From assembly GCA_025920705.1 (NCBI GenBank), contig JAPDLJ010000005.1, positions 1 through 64,000 of the forward strand: DNA of 64,000 bases, written 5' to 3'. Below, piece after piece: positions 16,167-24,966 of the stretch. Origin of the DNA: Candidatus Jingweiarchaeum tengchongense (GTDB taxonomy: Archaea > Nanobdellota > Nanobdellia > Jingweiarchaeales > Jingweiarchaeaceae). The translations under genes were made by a program, and so were the position numbers. The first letter of the stretch is position 1. Every line of letters starts with the position of its first letter. Under the pieces are notes generated by a model that saw nothing but the letters and a program-made list of their open reading frames with translations, was not told the DNA's origin and made no database searches.

Positions 16167-17444
16167 ATGCTAACAAAGTATGCGAGAATTTTCTTCGTTG
16201 ATATAAACGGTATGCCAAGAAATCTCATCGTACCTTATAAAAATAATCCAGAGTTGATTGGGTTTGATGGTTCTTCGGTAACTGGATTTAAAAATGTTGA
16301 GAAAAGTGATATGTTCATTTTGCCAGATTTAAATTCTAGTTTTCATCTTCCATGGGATAAGAAGAACGTAATTTCATTTTTTGCTTCTTTGTATAACACT
16401 GATTCAAAGACTTTTGAATGTGATACTAGAAGTCTCTTAAAAGAGAAGCTTAAAGAATTCGATGAGCAGGGATACAGATTCAACTTTGCATCAGAACTTG
16501 AATTCTTCTTGTTAAAAGAAAACAACGGAAAGTATGAAATTGTAGATAAGGGATTATACTGCGATGTTCCACCATTTGATGGGGCTGAGAAATTTAAATA
16601 CGATTTTATGAATGACCTGCAACACATTGGATTTGAAATTGAAAAGGCACATCATGAAGTTGCAAATTCGCAACATGAAGTTGCATTCAAATATGATGAT
16701 GCATTAAAGACTGCAGATAAGATCATTCTGTACAAAATAACTGCGAAATACAATGCTAATAAACATGGGTTCATCGCGAGTTTTATGCCAAAGGTATTTG
16801 ATGCAGTAAATGGAAGCGGCGCACATGTACATGTAAGTGTTAAGAAGAACAATAGAAATTTATTCGCTGAAGACAAGGAATTCATGGAGAATTTTATTGG
16901 TGGTATAATGAAACACTCGAAAGCTTTATCCTTAATCGTTAATCCAACCGTGAATTCTTATAAGCGACTTGTTCCAGGATATGAAGCGCCTTGTTATATT
17001 TCGTGGGGAAGGGAAAACAGATCATGTTTGATAAGAGTTCCTGCTGCAAAAAACCCATGTTCATTAAGAATTGAATACAGGCAACCAGATCCAAGTTTTA
17101 ACCCATATCTAGCATTTTTAGCAATCATTAGTGCTGGAATGGATGGGGTTGAGAATAAAATAAAAGTTGGGAAAGAAATGAACCAAAATGTTTACAAATT
17201 AAGTGAAAATGAAAGGAGAAAAAATGGAATATCTACATTACCAGCGAATCTTGAGGAGGCAATTAATGAGTTTGAAGCAGATGACATAATCAAGAAAAGT
17301 TTGGGAAATGCATTATCAAACAAGTTGATCAAAATAAAAAGAGATGAATGGAATGATTATTTGAATTCAGTAAATGGAAGGGAAGAAGATTTTAGAAAAA
17401 AAGTGACTGATTGGGAGAGGGAAAGATATTTGATTAGGTGCTAG
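16167..17444 (+). CDS. glnA: Glutamine synthetase, type I
   Basis: Condenses ammonia and glutamate to glutamine with ATP. The N-terminal beta-grasp domain contains GFDGSSVTGF. The catalytic domain has ELEFFLL, the metal-binding GSGAHVHVSV, RENRSCLIRVP and IEYRQPDPSFNPYLAFLA. About 425 residues, the length of the short GSI-alpha class. No adenylylation site (NLYDLP-type) is visible. A TATA element about 27 bases upstream supports ATG 16167. Regulation by the adjacent Lrp protein is likely. Confidence 0.95.
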   Translation: MLTKYARIFFVDINGMPRNLIVPYKNNPELIGFDGSSVTGFKNVEKSDMFILPDLNSSFHLPWDKKNVISFFASLYNTDSKTFECDTRSLLKEKLKEFDEQGYRFNFASELEFFLLKENNGKYEIVDKGLYCDVPPFDGAEKFKYDFMNDLQHIGFEIEKAHHEVANSQHEVAFKYDDALKTADKIILYKITAKYNANKHGFIASFMPKVFDAVNGSGAHVHVSVKKNNRNLFAEDKEFMENFIGGIMKHSKALSLIVNPTVNSYKRLVPGYEAPCYISWGRENRSCLIRVPAAKNPCSLRIEYRQPDPSFNPYLAFLAIISAGMDGVENKIKVGKEMNQNVYKLSENERRKNGISTLPANLEEAINEFEADDIIKKSLGNALSNKLIKIKRDEWNDYLNSVNGREEDFRKKVTDWERERYLIRC

Positions 17445-17482
17445 CATAAAGTTTAATTTCTTAGATTGTTTTGTTTATTTTA

Positions 17483-18775
17483 ATGAAGGTTGATTACGGT
17501 AATTTAGTCGAGGTAAAAACGAAGGATAAGATTTACAGGGGAATTCTGATACCAAGAGCAGAAGTTATCCCAGGTAATTATTTAGTACTAAAATTAGCCA
17601 ATGGATATAATGTGGGTATAAGTAAAAGGGAAGTGAAAAAAATAAAGTTGATAAAAAAGGTAAAAAGGAAGATAAGTTTTGTTAAAAAAATTGAGTTAAA
17701 AAAAGATTTACCAATTGTTTCCGTCCTTTCTACTGGTGGGACAATTTCATGTAAAGTTGATTATATAACAGGTGGTGTGTATCCTGCGCTAAGTGCGGAT
17801 GAAATCATTGAAAACATACCAGAGATCACAAATTTTGCAGATATAAGAGCAAGAGAGATAATGAAGGTGCCAAGTGAAGATATGAATCCAAGATTATGGA
17901 GAAGAATGGCAAGGGAGGTAGTCAAAGAATTAAATTCAGAAGCTGAGGGTGTTGTAATCACTCATGGCACTGATTGCATGCATTATTCCAGCGCAATGCT
18001 TGCCTTTATGATAAAAAATTTAAACAAACCTATTGTTTTCACAGGTTCGCAACGAAGCAGCGATAGAGGTTCAAGCGATGCATTTCAAAATCTGTTATGT
18101 TCAATTATTGCATGCGCAAATGGGAAAATAGCGGAGTCAATGATATGCATGCACGCAGGCATTGAAGATAACTTTAATTTTCTTCTTAGAGGTGTTAAAG
18201 CAAGAAAAATGCATACAGAAAGGAGAGATGCATTTAGGGCAATAAACTGTCTCCCACTTGCAAAGGTATATCCTAATGGTGAAATTAAATACAGCGAAGA
18301 AATATATAATGAAAGGAAAAGAGGAAATGTAAAATTAGATGACAGAATAGATGAGAGAGTTGCACTCGTGTATTTTTATGCTGGACAGAAGCCCGACATA
18401 TTGGATTTTTATAAGAGTGAAGGGTACAGGGGAATTGTAATCGCTGGTACTGGTCTTGGGCATGTAGCTACAAGTTTTAAAGGATATTCATGGATTTCAA
18501 AGATGAGAGAATTGAGTAAAAAGGAAATCGTGATTGCAATGACATCACAATGTCTTTATGGAAGAGTACATCCTTTTGTTTACACACCACTAAGAAAGAT
18601 ATCAATGCTAGCAAACGTGATATATTGCGAGGACATGTTACCTGAAGTTGCTTATTGTAAGTTAATGTGGGTACTTGGAAAAACGAAGGATCCAATAAAG
18701 ATAAAAGAAATGATGCTCACAAACTATGTAAATGAAATAACAAAGGTTACAAATCCAAATGCGTTTTTGATCTAA
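17483..18775 (+). CDS. gatD: Glutamyl-tRNA(Gln) amidotransferase subunit D
   Basis: Asparaginase-like subunit that releases ammonia from glutamine for the archaeal GatDE complex, which makes Gln-tRNA(Gln) from Glu-tRNA(Gln). An N-terminal SH3-like barrel (MKVDYGNLVEVKTKDKIYRG) is followed by the L-asparaginase fold, with catalytic STGGTISCK and THGTDCMHYS motifs. The start is moved to ATG 17483 to match that N-terminus. The operon continues with an unknown gene and gatE. Confidence 0.95.
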   Translation: MKVDYGNLVEVKTKDKIYRGILIPRAEVIPGNYLVLKLANGYNVGISKREVKKIKLIKKVKRKISFVKKIELKKDLPIVSVLSTGGTISCKVDYITGGVYPALSADEIIENIPEITNFADIRAREIMKVPSEDMNPRLWRRMAREVVKELNSEAEGVVITHGTDCMHYSSAMLAFMIKNLNKPIVFTGSQRSSDRGSSDAFQNLLCSIIACANGKIAESMICMHAGIEDNFNFLLRGVKARKMHTERRDAFRAINCLPLAKVYPNGEIKYSEEIYNERKRGNVKLDDRIDERVALVYFYAGQKPDILDFYKSEGYRGIVIAGTGLGHVATSFKGYSWISKMRELSKKEIVIAMTSQCLYGRVHPFVYTPLRKISMLANVIYCEDMLPEVAYCKLMWVLGKTKDPIKIKEMMLTNYVNEITKVTNPNAFLI

Positions 18776-18776
18776 A

Positions 18777-19097
18777 ATGAAGGAAGAAATTGAGAAAATA
18801 AGGAAAATTTTATGCGCGCTTGGGATCGAAGGGAAAAAAGTTAAATTTGCGATAAGAAGAAGCGAATTTCTAGATGAAGAACATGTGAACACGAGTGGTA
18901 ATATAAAGGAGAAATTCATCGAACTCCATCAAAATTACGGCGTGAAAATCGAAAACCTCAGATCTTACCCCGTATCTTACGGGGAGCTCGAAATGGAAAA
19001 ATTCATTGAATTTCTAGAGGAATACGATGAGATGTTCGATTTAAATTATACATTGATCGATGTTGATGCAATAATAATTAACCCTTCTCTGTTGTGA
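18777..19097 (+). CDS. Unknown protein encoded between gatD and gatE
   Basis: A 106-residue soluble acidic protein that starts 2 bases after the gatD stop and ends 5 bases before gatE, so it must be co-transcribed with the amidotransferase genes. A helical N-terminal half (EEIEKIRKILCALGI) is followed by an alternating alpha/beta part with a SYGELEMEKFIEFLEEYDEM helix and a hydrophobic end. No family recognised. A role with GatDE is inferred from position only. Confidence 0.7.
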   Translation: MKEEIEKIRKILCALGIEGKKVKFAIRRSEFLDEEHVNTSGNIKEKFIELHQNYGVKIENLRSYPVSYGELEMEKFIEFLEEYDEMFDLNYTLIDVDAIIINPSLL

Positions 19098-19101
19098 GAA
19101 A

Positions 19102-20970
19102 ATGGATTGGAAGGAAATTGGTCTCAAAGTTGGATTGGAAATACATCAGCAATTAGACACGCACAAGCTTTTCTGTAAATGCCCAAGTATTTTAAGACAA
19201 GACAATCCAGACATAAAATTCAGCAGAAAATTGAGGGCTGTTGCTGGTGAACTCGGTGAAATTGACATTGCTGCAAAAATTGAAGAAATGAAAAATAAAG
19301 AATTCGTTTACGAGGGATACAAGGATACAACTTGTCTTGTAGAATTCGATGAAGAGCCACCGCACTATATCAATAGAGAAGCATTGAAAATTGCATTTGA
19401 AGTGGCTTTGCTCTTAAACATGAAATTGGTTGATGAGATACATGTGATGAGAAAAACAGTAATAGATGGTAGCTGTGTCTCAGGATTCCAAAGAACAATG
19501 TTAATTGCCGAGGACGGATATGTTGATTGTTCGTTCGGTAGGGTCAGAATTCCGATGTTGGCATTGGAAGAAGATGCAGCTAGAAAAATCGGTGAAGAAG
19601 GTAACAAAGTAATATTTCGGCTTGACAGGGCTGGCATACCTCTAATTGAGATAAGGACAGAACCAGACATGCACACCCCGGATGAGGTTAGAGAATGTGC
19701 CGAGAAGATTGGTCTGCTTCTTAGGATCACTGGAAAAATGAAAAGAGGTCTAGGAACGATAAGACAAGATGTAAATGTATCTATCAAGGGTGGGGAAAGG
19801 GTTGAAATCAAAGGTGCTCAAGCACTTGAACTTTTACCAAAGATTGTTGAGTATGAGGTAATAAGACAGAAAAATTTGATTCGAATAAAAGATGAAATTA
19901 GAAAAAAGTTAAGTAATTTTGATGTCAGAGAGAAATTCTATGACATAACAAAAATTTTTCACAACACAAATTCGATTTTAATAAAAAATGCAATTCAGAG
20001 AAGGGAGATTGTTCTCTGTGTGAAAATTCCAAAACTTGCAGGTTATTTAAAAATGGAAATACAACCTGGAAAATCACTTGGTAAGGAAATTGCTGAATAT
20101 TTGTTTGTTTTGACAGGGATTAAAGGTTTCATACACTCCGATGAATTACCTGGTTATGGGATCAGTGAAAATGAGATAAATGAGATTAAGAAGGAAATAA
20201 ATGTTGGTGAAGGAGATTTATTTTTATTTGTTTTTGGAAAGGAAAATGAGGCAAAACAGGCACTTAACCTAATATTGCGAAGGATTAAGGAACTAGTGAA
20301 TGGGGTCATGAGAGAAGTCAGACAGGCGAACGAAGATGGTACTACAAGTTTCATGAGACCAATGCCTGGAGCAGCAAGGATGTACCCCGAAACAGACCAC
20401 ATACCAATTCAAATTGATAAAGAAATGATAAAGAAAATAAAGATACCTGAAAGGCCAGAAGAAAAAATCAAAAAATTTGTTCATGTATATGGGTTAAGCG
20501 AGGAATTAGCTGAACAGATACTTTGGTCAAAGGAATACAAATTCTTCGAAGAATGTGTAACAAAATTTAAAAAAGTCAAGCCAAGTATTATTGCAAAGGC
20601 ATTATTCTCAATACCGAGTGAAATAAAGAAATGTGGCCTTGATCCTGGAAAAATAGAAAAAAACCACTATATAGAGGTATTCAAACTAATAAATGATGGA
20701 AAAGTAGCAAAAGAGGCGATGGAGGAGATATTTGTTGGGCTTGCAAGAAATCCATTAAAAAAAGCAGAGGAAATTGTGATGGAAAAAGGATTAAAATTAC
20801 TTGATGAGAAAGAGTTGGATAAAATCATAAAGCAAGTAGTGGAGGAAAACAAAGACGCGTTGAAAAAACATAATGCTGAGGCAATATTAATGGGAATTTT
20901 AATGAAAAAGTTGAGAGGTAAAGCAGATGGAGAACTAATAAATAAAAAGTTAAAAGCCTTCTTGAACTAA
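19102..20970 (+). CDS. gatE: Glutamyl-tRNA(Gln) amidotransferase subunit E
   Basis: Kinase and amidating subunit of archaeal GatDE. The N-terminal GatB-type domain begins KVGLEIHQQLDTHKLFCKCP. Catalytic-cradle motifs include EFDEEPPHYINREAL and GTIRQDVNVSI. An AspRS-like GAD insert lies around residues 280-420, and the C-terminal part is the YqeY-like helical domain that contacts tRNA. Full length, 622 residues. With asnS nearby, the cell charges Asn directly but makes Gln-tRNA indirectly. Confidence 0.95.
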   Translation: MDWKEIGLKVGLEIHQQLDTHKLFCKCPSILRQDNPDIKFSRKLRAVAGELGEIDIAAKIEEMKNKEFVYEGYKDTTCLVEFDEEPPHYINREALKIAFEVALLLNMKLVDEIHVMRKTVIDGSCVSGFQRTMLIAEDGYVDCSFGRVRIPMLALEEDAARKIGEEGNKVIFRLDRAGIPLIEIRTEPDMHTPDEVRECAEKIGLLLRITGKMKRGLGTIRQDVNVSIKGGERVEIKGAQALELLPKIVEYEVIRQKNLIRIKDEIRKKLSNFDVREKFYDITKIFHNTNSILIKNAIQRREIVLCVKIPKLAGYLKMEIQPGKSLGKEIAEYLFVLTGIKGFIHSDELPGYGISENEINEIKKEINVGEGDLFLFVFGKENEAKQALNLILRRIKELVNGVMREVRQANEDGTTSFMRPMPGAARMYPETDHIPIQIDKEMIKKIKIPERPEEKIKKFVHVYGLSEELAEQILWSKEYKFFEECVTKFKKVKPSIIAKALFSIPSEIKKCGLDPGKIEKNHYIEVFKLINDGKVAKEAMEEIFVGLARNPLKKAEEIVMEKGLKLLDEKELDKIIKQVVEENKDALKKHNAEAILMGILMKKLRGKADGELINKKLKAFLN

Positions 20971-21150
20971 ATTCTCCAACGTAATTCTCTTCTTAGTTTC
21001 CATTCGTGGAACTGGTAAGAATGTGGTTACTGGTGGCTTAATATGCTCGTACGCATGCTTCACTATTCTTGGCACATATTTTACTGCTAAATAGCCAAGT
21101 ACTGCATACGCTGCTAATTCAAGCGGTGTTATCGGTATTGCTTCACTCAT
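20950..21150 (-). CDS. Small membrane protein
   Basis: A 66-residue protein with one probable membrane helix near the N-terminus (LELAAYAVLGYLAVKYV) and a Pro-rich linker. It overlaps the end of gatE by 21 bases on the other strand. No family recognised. A TATA-like AT run lies upstream (about 21165-21180). Confidence 0.5.
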   Translation of the reverse strand: MSEAIPITPLELAAYAVLGYLAVKYVPRIVKHAYEHIKPPVTTFLPVPRMETKKRITLENLVQEGF

Positions 21151-21237
21151 AAGTCACTACTTTATAGTTACTAATATATAAAAGTTTCTATTTAAATTTA
21201 TATCTTGTTATAAACTTTTAGTTAGAAGTGATGTTAA

Positions 21238-22041
21238 ATGCTGGTCATCTCTGACATTGAGGCTAAAGAAATTCTTAAAAGTAAGAGCAAGAAGATATGG
21301 GTAAATCTTTATAGAAAAAAGATAGATAGGGATGAATTGAAAATTGATGAGGAGACGTTGGTAAAAATCGCATCAAAAAAAGGTTGTTATAGAATAAGAA
21401 ACGGTAAAGTTGAAAGAATTGAGATAAGTGCAGATCACCATTACAAGCTCGTGTTGATTGCAAAATTTCATGCGCCTACAATTTACATAGATGGTATTCA
21501 CATGCATCGGATAAAAGATGTTTTTCCAGAGCAAGATGCAAGAATGAAAGTAAGCACACTGGATATCAAATATCTTGAAAGAGTGCTTGACACTTGTACT
21601 GGTCTTGGCTACACTGCGATAGAAGCATTAAAGAAAGATGCTAGAGTAACAACGATTGAGAAAGATGTGAATGTATTGAAAATAGCAAAGGTGAATCCAT
21701 GGAGTAGGTTCTTGTTCAGGGGCGTGAGGGTTGGTAGAGCAAATATTTTAATTGGAGATGCTAGTTCAATGATAAAGAAATTTGAAAATGAGTTTTTTGA
21801 TAAGATCTGTCACGATCCTCCCGCAATATATTCCAGTGGTGAACTTTATTCGCTTGAATTTTATAAAGAACTTTACAGAGTATTAAAACCAAATGGTAAA
21901 ATTTATCATTATGTTGGTGAACCTCAAAAGAAATTTCAAAGAAAGGACTTTGCGAGGGGAGTAATTGAAAGGATGAGGGAAGTTGGATTTAAAAATGTAA
22001 AAAGATGTGATAAGGTGAAAGGGGTCATAGCAAGGAAATGA
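21238..22041 (+). CDS. Predicted SAM-dependent methyltransferase (COG2521-like)
   Basis: A 267-residue Rossmann methyltransferase. An N-terminal domain of about 90 residues precedes the SAM-binding motif VLDTCTGLGYTAIEAL. The acidic post-motif is VTTIEKDVNVL, and the catalytic-loop analogue is CHDPPAIYSSGELYS. This layout matches a predicted archaeal methyltransferase group of unknown substrate. The next gene overlaps by 4 bases (ATGA), so two methyltransferases and a NUDIX gene form one operon. Confidence 0.8.
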   Translation: MLVISDIEAKEILKSKSKKIWVNLYRKKIDRDELKIDEETLVKIASKKGCYRIRNGKVERIEISADHHYKLVLIAKFHAPTIYIDGIHMHRIKDVFPEQDARMKVSTLDIKYLERVLDTCTGLGYTAIEALKKDARVTTIEKDVNVLKIAKVNPWSRFLFRGVRVGRANILIGDASSMIKKFENEFFDKICHDPPAIYSSGELYSLEFYKELYRVLKPNGKIYHYVGEPQKKFQRKDFARGVIERMREVGFKNVKRCDKVKGVIARK

Positions 22042-22646
22042 AAATTAAATCAAAAAAACAACTTGAAATTTTGCTTTCAAAATTAAGAGAATTTATCGAA
22101 CCAAAGGTAGCATTGGAACAATATGCAACACCAAGTTCCATTGCTTCTTCTGTCATATGGATTGCATATCAAATGGGTGATATTGAAGGTAAAGTAATAG
22201 CTGACTTCGCTTGCGGTACTGGAATATTTTCAGTTGGTGCTCTACTTTTGGGTGCAAAATTTGTATATGCAATTGATGTTGATAAAAATGCAATAAAAAT
22301 AGCGAAAGAAAATGCGAAAGATTTTGATAATATTGCGTTTTTTTGTATGGACATCAGTAAATTCGATAAAAAGACCGATGTTGTTATCATGAATCCTCCC
22401 TTCGGTGTAAAGAAAAAATTTGCTGACAAAAAATTTTTGCAGATTGCTTTCCATGTCTCGGACGTGATTTACAGCTTACATAAAATTGAATCTGGAAATT
22501 TTATAAAAAAATTCTCGATGGAAAATGGTTTCAATTCAATGCTATTAAAAATTTATGATTTTCCACTGAAGGCAACGATGAAATTTCATCGAAAAAGATT
22601 CCACAATGTAAAAGTCGGATTATGGAGATATGAGAAGGTGGTATGA
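22038..22646 (+). CDS. METTL5-like RNA N6-adenine methyltransferase
   Basis: A 202-residue methyltransferase. EQYATPSSIASSVIW, the SAM motif DFACGTGIFSVGALLLGA and the catalytic NPPFG motif at VVIMNPPFGVKKKFAD are the hallmarks of the METTL5 group, which methylates an adenine of small-subunit rRNA in eukaryotes. The archaeal target is likely rRNA as well. It overlaps both neighbours by 4 bases. Confidence 0.85.
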   Translation: MKIKSKKQLEILLSKLREFIEPKVALEQYATPSSIASSVIWIAYQMGDIEGKVIADFACGTGIFSVGALLLGAKFVYAIDVDKNAIKIAKENAKDFDNIAFFCMDISKFDKKTDVVIMNPPFGVKKKFADKKFLQIAFHVSDVIYSLHKIESGNFIKKFSMENGFNSMLLKIYDFPLKATMKFHRKRFHNVKVGLWRYEKVV

Positions 22647-23122
22647 TGTTATGGGTGGACTTAAACACGGATGAGGAAATACTCAAAAAAGTTGAAGAAG
22701 TCTTTGGAAAAAAAGTAGAAATAAAGAAAAGGGGCGTGAGCATATATGGAGCTTTAATTAAAGAAAATAAAGTTCTAATTATCCATCGAAGTAGAAACAC
22801 ACGGGTTGATGTTTGGGAATTTCCTGGCGGTAAATTAGAATTCGGTGAGAGCATCGAGGAAGCAGTGAAAAGAGAAGTAATGGAGGAAACTGGTTTAAAG
22901 GTTAAAATAAAGAATTTGCTCGCCACTGGTATTTATTATGTGCGAGGTGAGCAACACATTGTGATTGTTTATGTATGTGAACCTGTTTCAAATGAAATCA
23001 AACTCGAAGAGGAAAATTTTAGTGCATATAAATGGGCAACATATGAAGAAATTATCAACATAAAAAATCTTGCATTAAGTGTAAGATGTATTCTAAAGGA
23101 ATTGAAGTCGTATATTGTATGA
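22643..23122 (+). CDS. NUDIX hydrolase with N-terminal extension
   Basis: 159 residues. About 30 N-terminal residues precede the NUDIX fold. The box is complete: GGKLEFGESIEEAVKREVME followed by ETGL. The extension (ILKKVEEVFGKKVEIKKRGV) is not a recognised domain. Substrate unknown. It is the last gene of the methyltransferase operon. Confidence 0.88.
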   Translation: MMLWVDLNTDEEILKKVEEVFGKKVEIKKRGVSIYGALIKENKVLIIHRSRNTRVDVWEFPGGKLEFGESIEEAVKREVMEETGLKVKIKNLLATGIYYVRGEQHIVIVYVCEPVSNEIKLEEENFSAYKWATYEEIINIKNLALSVRCILKELKSYIV

Positions 23123-23212
23123 TTACAAAAATTTATTAAAACTAGTTGATTAAGTTTGAACGAATTAAAAAAGGTAAAAAAACGTAATTAATAAGGCTGC
23201 CAGGTTAATTCA

Positions 23213-23725
23213 ATGATTAACAGAAAACTAGAAATGAGAAATGTATATCAAATTATTGATGGTTCGAGGCAGCTAATTCAATTTGGTAATGAAACACTTG
23301 ATAAGTTGATTAATGAAACTTCATTTAACAAAAAAGTTGAACTTTTCAAGCTGATGGACCAATCATTCGAAAAGAGTGAAGAAGTTTCACTCTTGTTGGA
23401 AGAATTCAAGGGGAAAGAATTTTCGGAAATTTACATTCCAATTGTAATTGCACAACCATACGCTGGAAAAAAAGGAGAAATGGAAATTTTTAAATGGATT
23501 AAGAGTAGCTACAAAGATTCAATTGTGTTGAATGAAGATCAATTACTGAAAATAATAAAAAATTTGCATGAAAAGAGAAAACATAAAAATGTCATTGATT
23601 ATTTAATCATAAATCGCGATTACATCATTGGAATTGAAGTCAAGGGCAAGACACTGCAGGAGCTTCGCAGAAAAAAGGAAAATGTTTGGAGGAAATTAAA
23701 GAGATTTCGTACGGTGGAAAGATGA
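23213..23725 (+). CDS. Unknown protein with PD-(D/E)XK nuclease-like C-terminal motif
   Basis: 170 residues. The N-terminal 100 are helical. The C-terminal part contains VIDYLIINRDYIIGIEVKGK, which fits the D-x(n)-E-x-K pattern of many PD-(D/E)XK nucleases (Asp, then Glu-Val-Lys), followed by a basic helix. Only one candidate acidic residue precedes the E-x-K, so the call is tentative. It overlaps the alanyl-tRNA editing gene by 4 bases (ATGA). Confidence 0.55.
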   Translation: MINRKLEMRNVYQIIDGSRQLIQFGNETLDKLINETSFNKKVELFKLMDQSFEKSEEVSLLLEEFKGKEFSEIYIPIVIAQPYAGKKGEMEIFKWIKSSYKDSIVLNEDQLLKIIKNLHEKRKHKNVIDYLIINRDYIIGIEVKGKTLQELRRKKENVWRKLKRFRTVER

Positions 23726-24942
23726 ATGCATTATGCTACGAAAATCCTTATTTAAGAGAATTTGATGCAAAGATAGCAAGGATTAAAAAGGAGGGCAATA
23801 ATTTTTTGATTTCACTTGATAAAACTTATTTTTTCTATGGTTCGGGTGGACAGTCTTGTGATGCTGGAGAAATAATTGGAGGAAATGGTAAGGCAATTGT
23901 AGATGAAGTTTTTGAAGCAGATGGAGAAATAATACATAAAGCAAGAATAACTGGTAATTTGTATGAAGGTGAAAACGTCCGATGTAAAATTGACTGGGAA
24001 AGGAGATACAAATTAATGAAGGCACACACGACTGAACACTTGCTCTTCCAGTGTCTGAAAAGAAAATTTGGTAAGATATATGTTGAAAAAATTAGAATTT
24101 CTCCGGAAAAATTCTCTTTTTTCATTTCATTTGATAAAGTTGATTGGGACAAGATATTAGAAGCTGAAAAATTGGCAAATGATATAATAAGAGAGGGAAA
24201 GGATGTTTTAGTTAAAGAGATAGACATAAACGAAGCTAGAAGTTATGGTGATAATTTGAGGATTAAATTTGACCGAATCGGGAGCGATAGAATTAGAGTC
24301 GTCGAGATAAAAGATTTTGATCTTGCTGCCTGCACTGGATTACACATTAAAAATACGAAGGAAATTGAGTTTGTCTTGATCGATAAAATTACTTCTGAAA
24401 AGGGATTATATGAAGTAGAGTTTCTCATTGGCAGAGAAGCAGTTGAAAAAGCACTTGAACTATCAAAAATTGCACTTTCATTGAGTTCAATTTTACAAAC
24501 GGACTTTAGCACAATTGAAAAATTTGCTGAAAAACTTAGGAAGGATTACCTTGAACTTCAGAAAAAATTCCAAGAGATAAGTAAAAAATCCTTGGAGGAA
24601 ATTAAATACGAAGAAATTGCTGGAATAAAGTTGTATAAACAAGTTTTTGAGAAGATTGATAATAAAACATTGATGGAAAAAGTTGGGAAGATCATCAAAG
24701 AGAGTAAGACAGTTGTGATCTTTGCAAACTTAAATGAGAAGGCATCCATCATTCTTGCCAGAAGTGATGATTTGAAACTGAATGTAAGAGATCTTTTGAA
24801 TGAGGCACTAAGATTGATGAATGGTAGAGGTGGTGGTAGGGAAAATTTTGCAACGGGTGCAGGTGATAAAGAGAAAGTTGATGAAGCAATGGATTTCTTG
24901 GATAGATCAATAAAAAATTGGATAAAAGGGATAAAAATTTAA
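23722..24942 (+). CDS. AlaX-type alanyl-tRNA editing protein with DHHA1 domain
   Basis: Free-standing relative of the AlaRS editing half, which hydrolyses mischarged Ser- or Gly-tRNA(Ala). An N-terminal beta-barrel includes FYGSGGQSCDAG. The zinc editing core has HTTEHLL and CTGLHI. A coiled-coil linker and a C-terminal DHHA1 domain with NGRGGGRENFATGAG follow. The aminoacylation domain is absent, and 406 residues fits the long AlaX class. The start is set at ATG 23722 because of the ATGA overlap. Confidence 0.88.
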   Translation: MNALCYENPYLREFDAKIARIKKEGNNFLISLDKTYFFYGSGGQSCDAGEIIGGNGKAIVDEVFEADGEIIHKARITGNLYEGENVRCKIDWERRYKLMKAHTTEHLLFQCLKRKFGKIYVEKIRISPEKFSFFISFDKVDWDKILEAEKLANDIIREGKDVLVKEIDINEARSYGDNLRIKFDRIGSDRIRVVEIKDFDLAACTGLHIKNTKEIEFVLIDKITSEKGLYEVEFLIGREAVEKALELSKIALSLSSILQTDFSTIEKFAEKLRKDYLELQKKFQEISKKSLEEIKYEEIAGIKLYKQVFEKIDNKTLMEKVGKIIKESKTVVIFANLNEKASIILARSDDLKLNVRDLLNEALRLMNGRGGGRENFATGAGDKEKVDEAMDFLDRSIKNWIKGIKI

Positions 24943-24966
24943 GTATAATCTTCTTATTTTCTAAAA

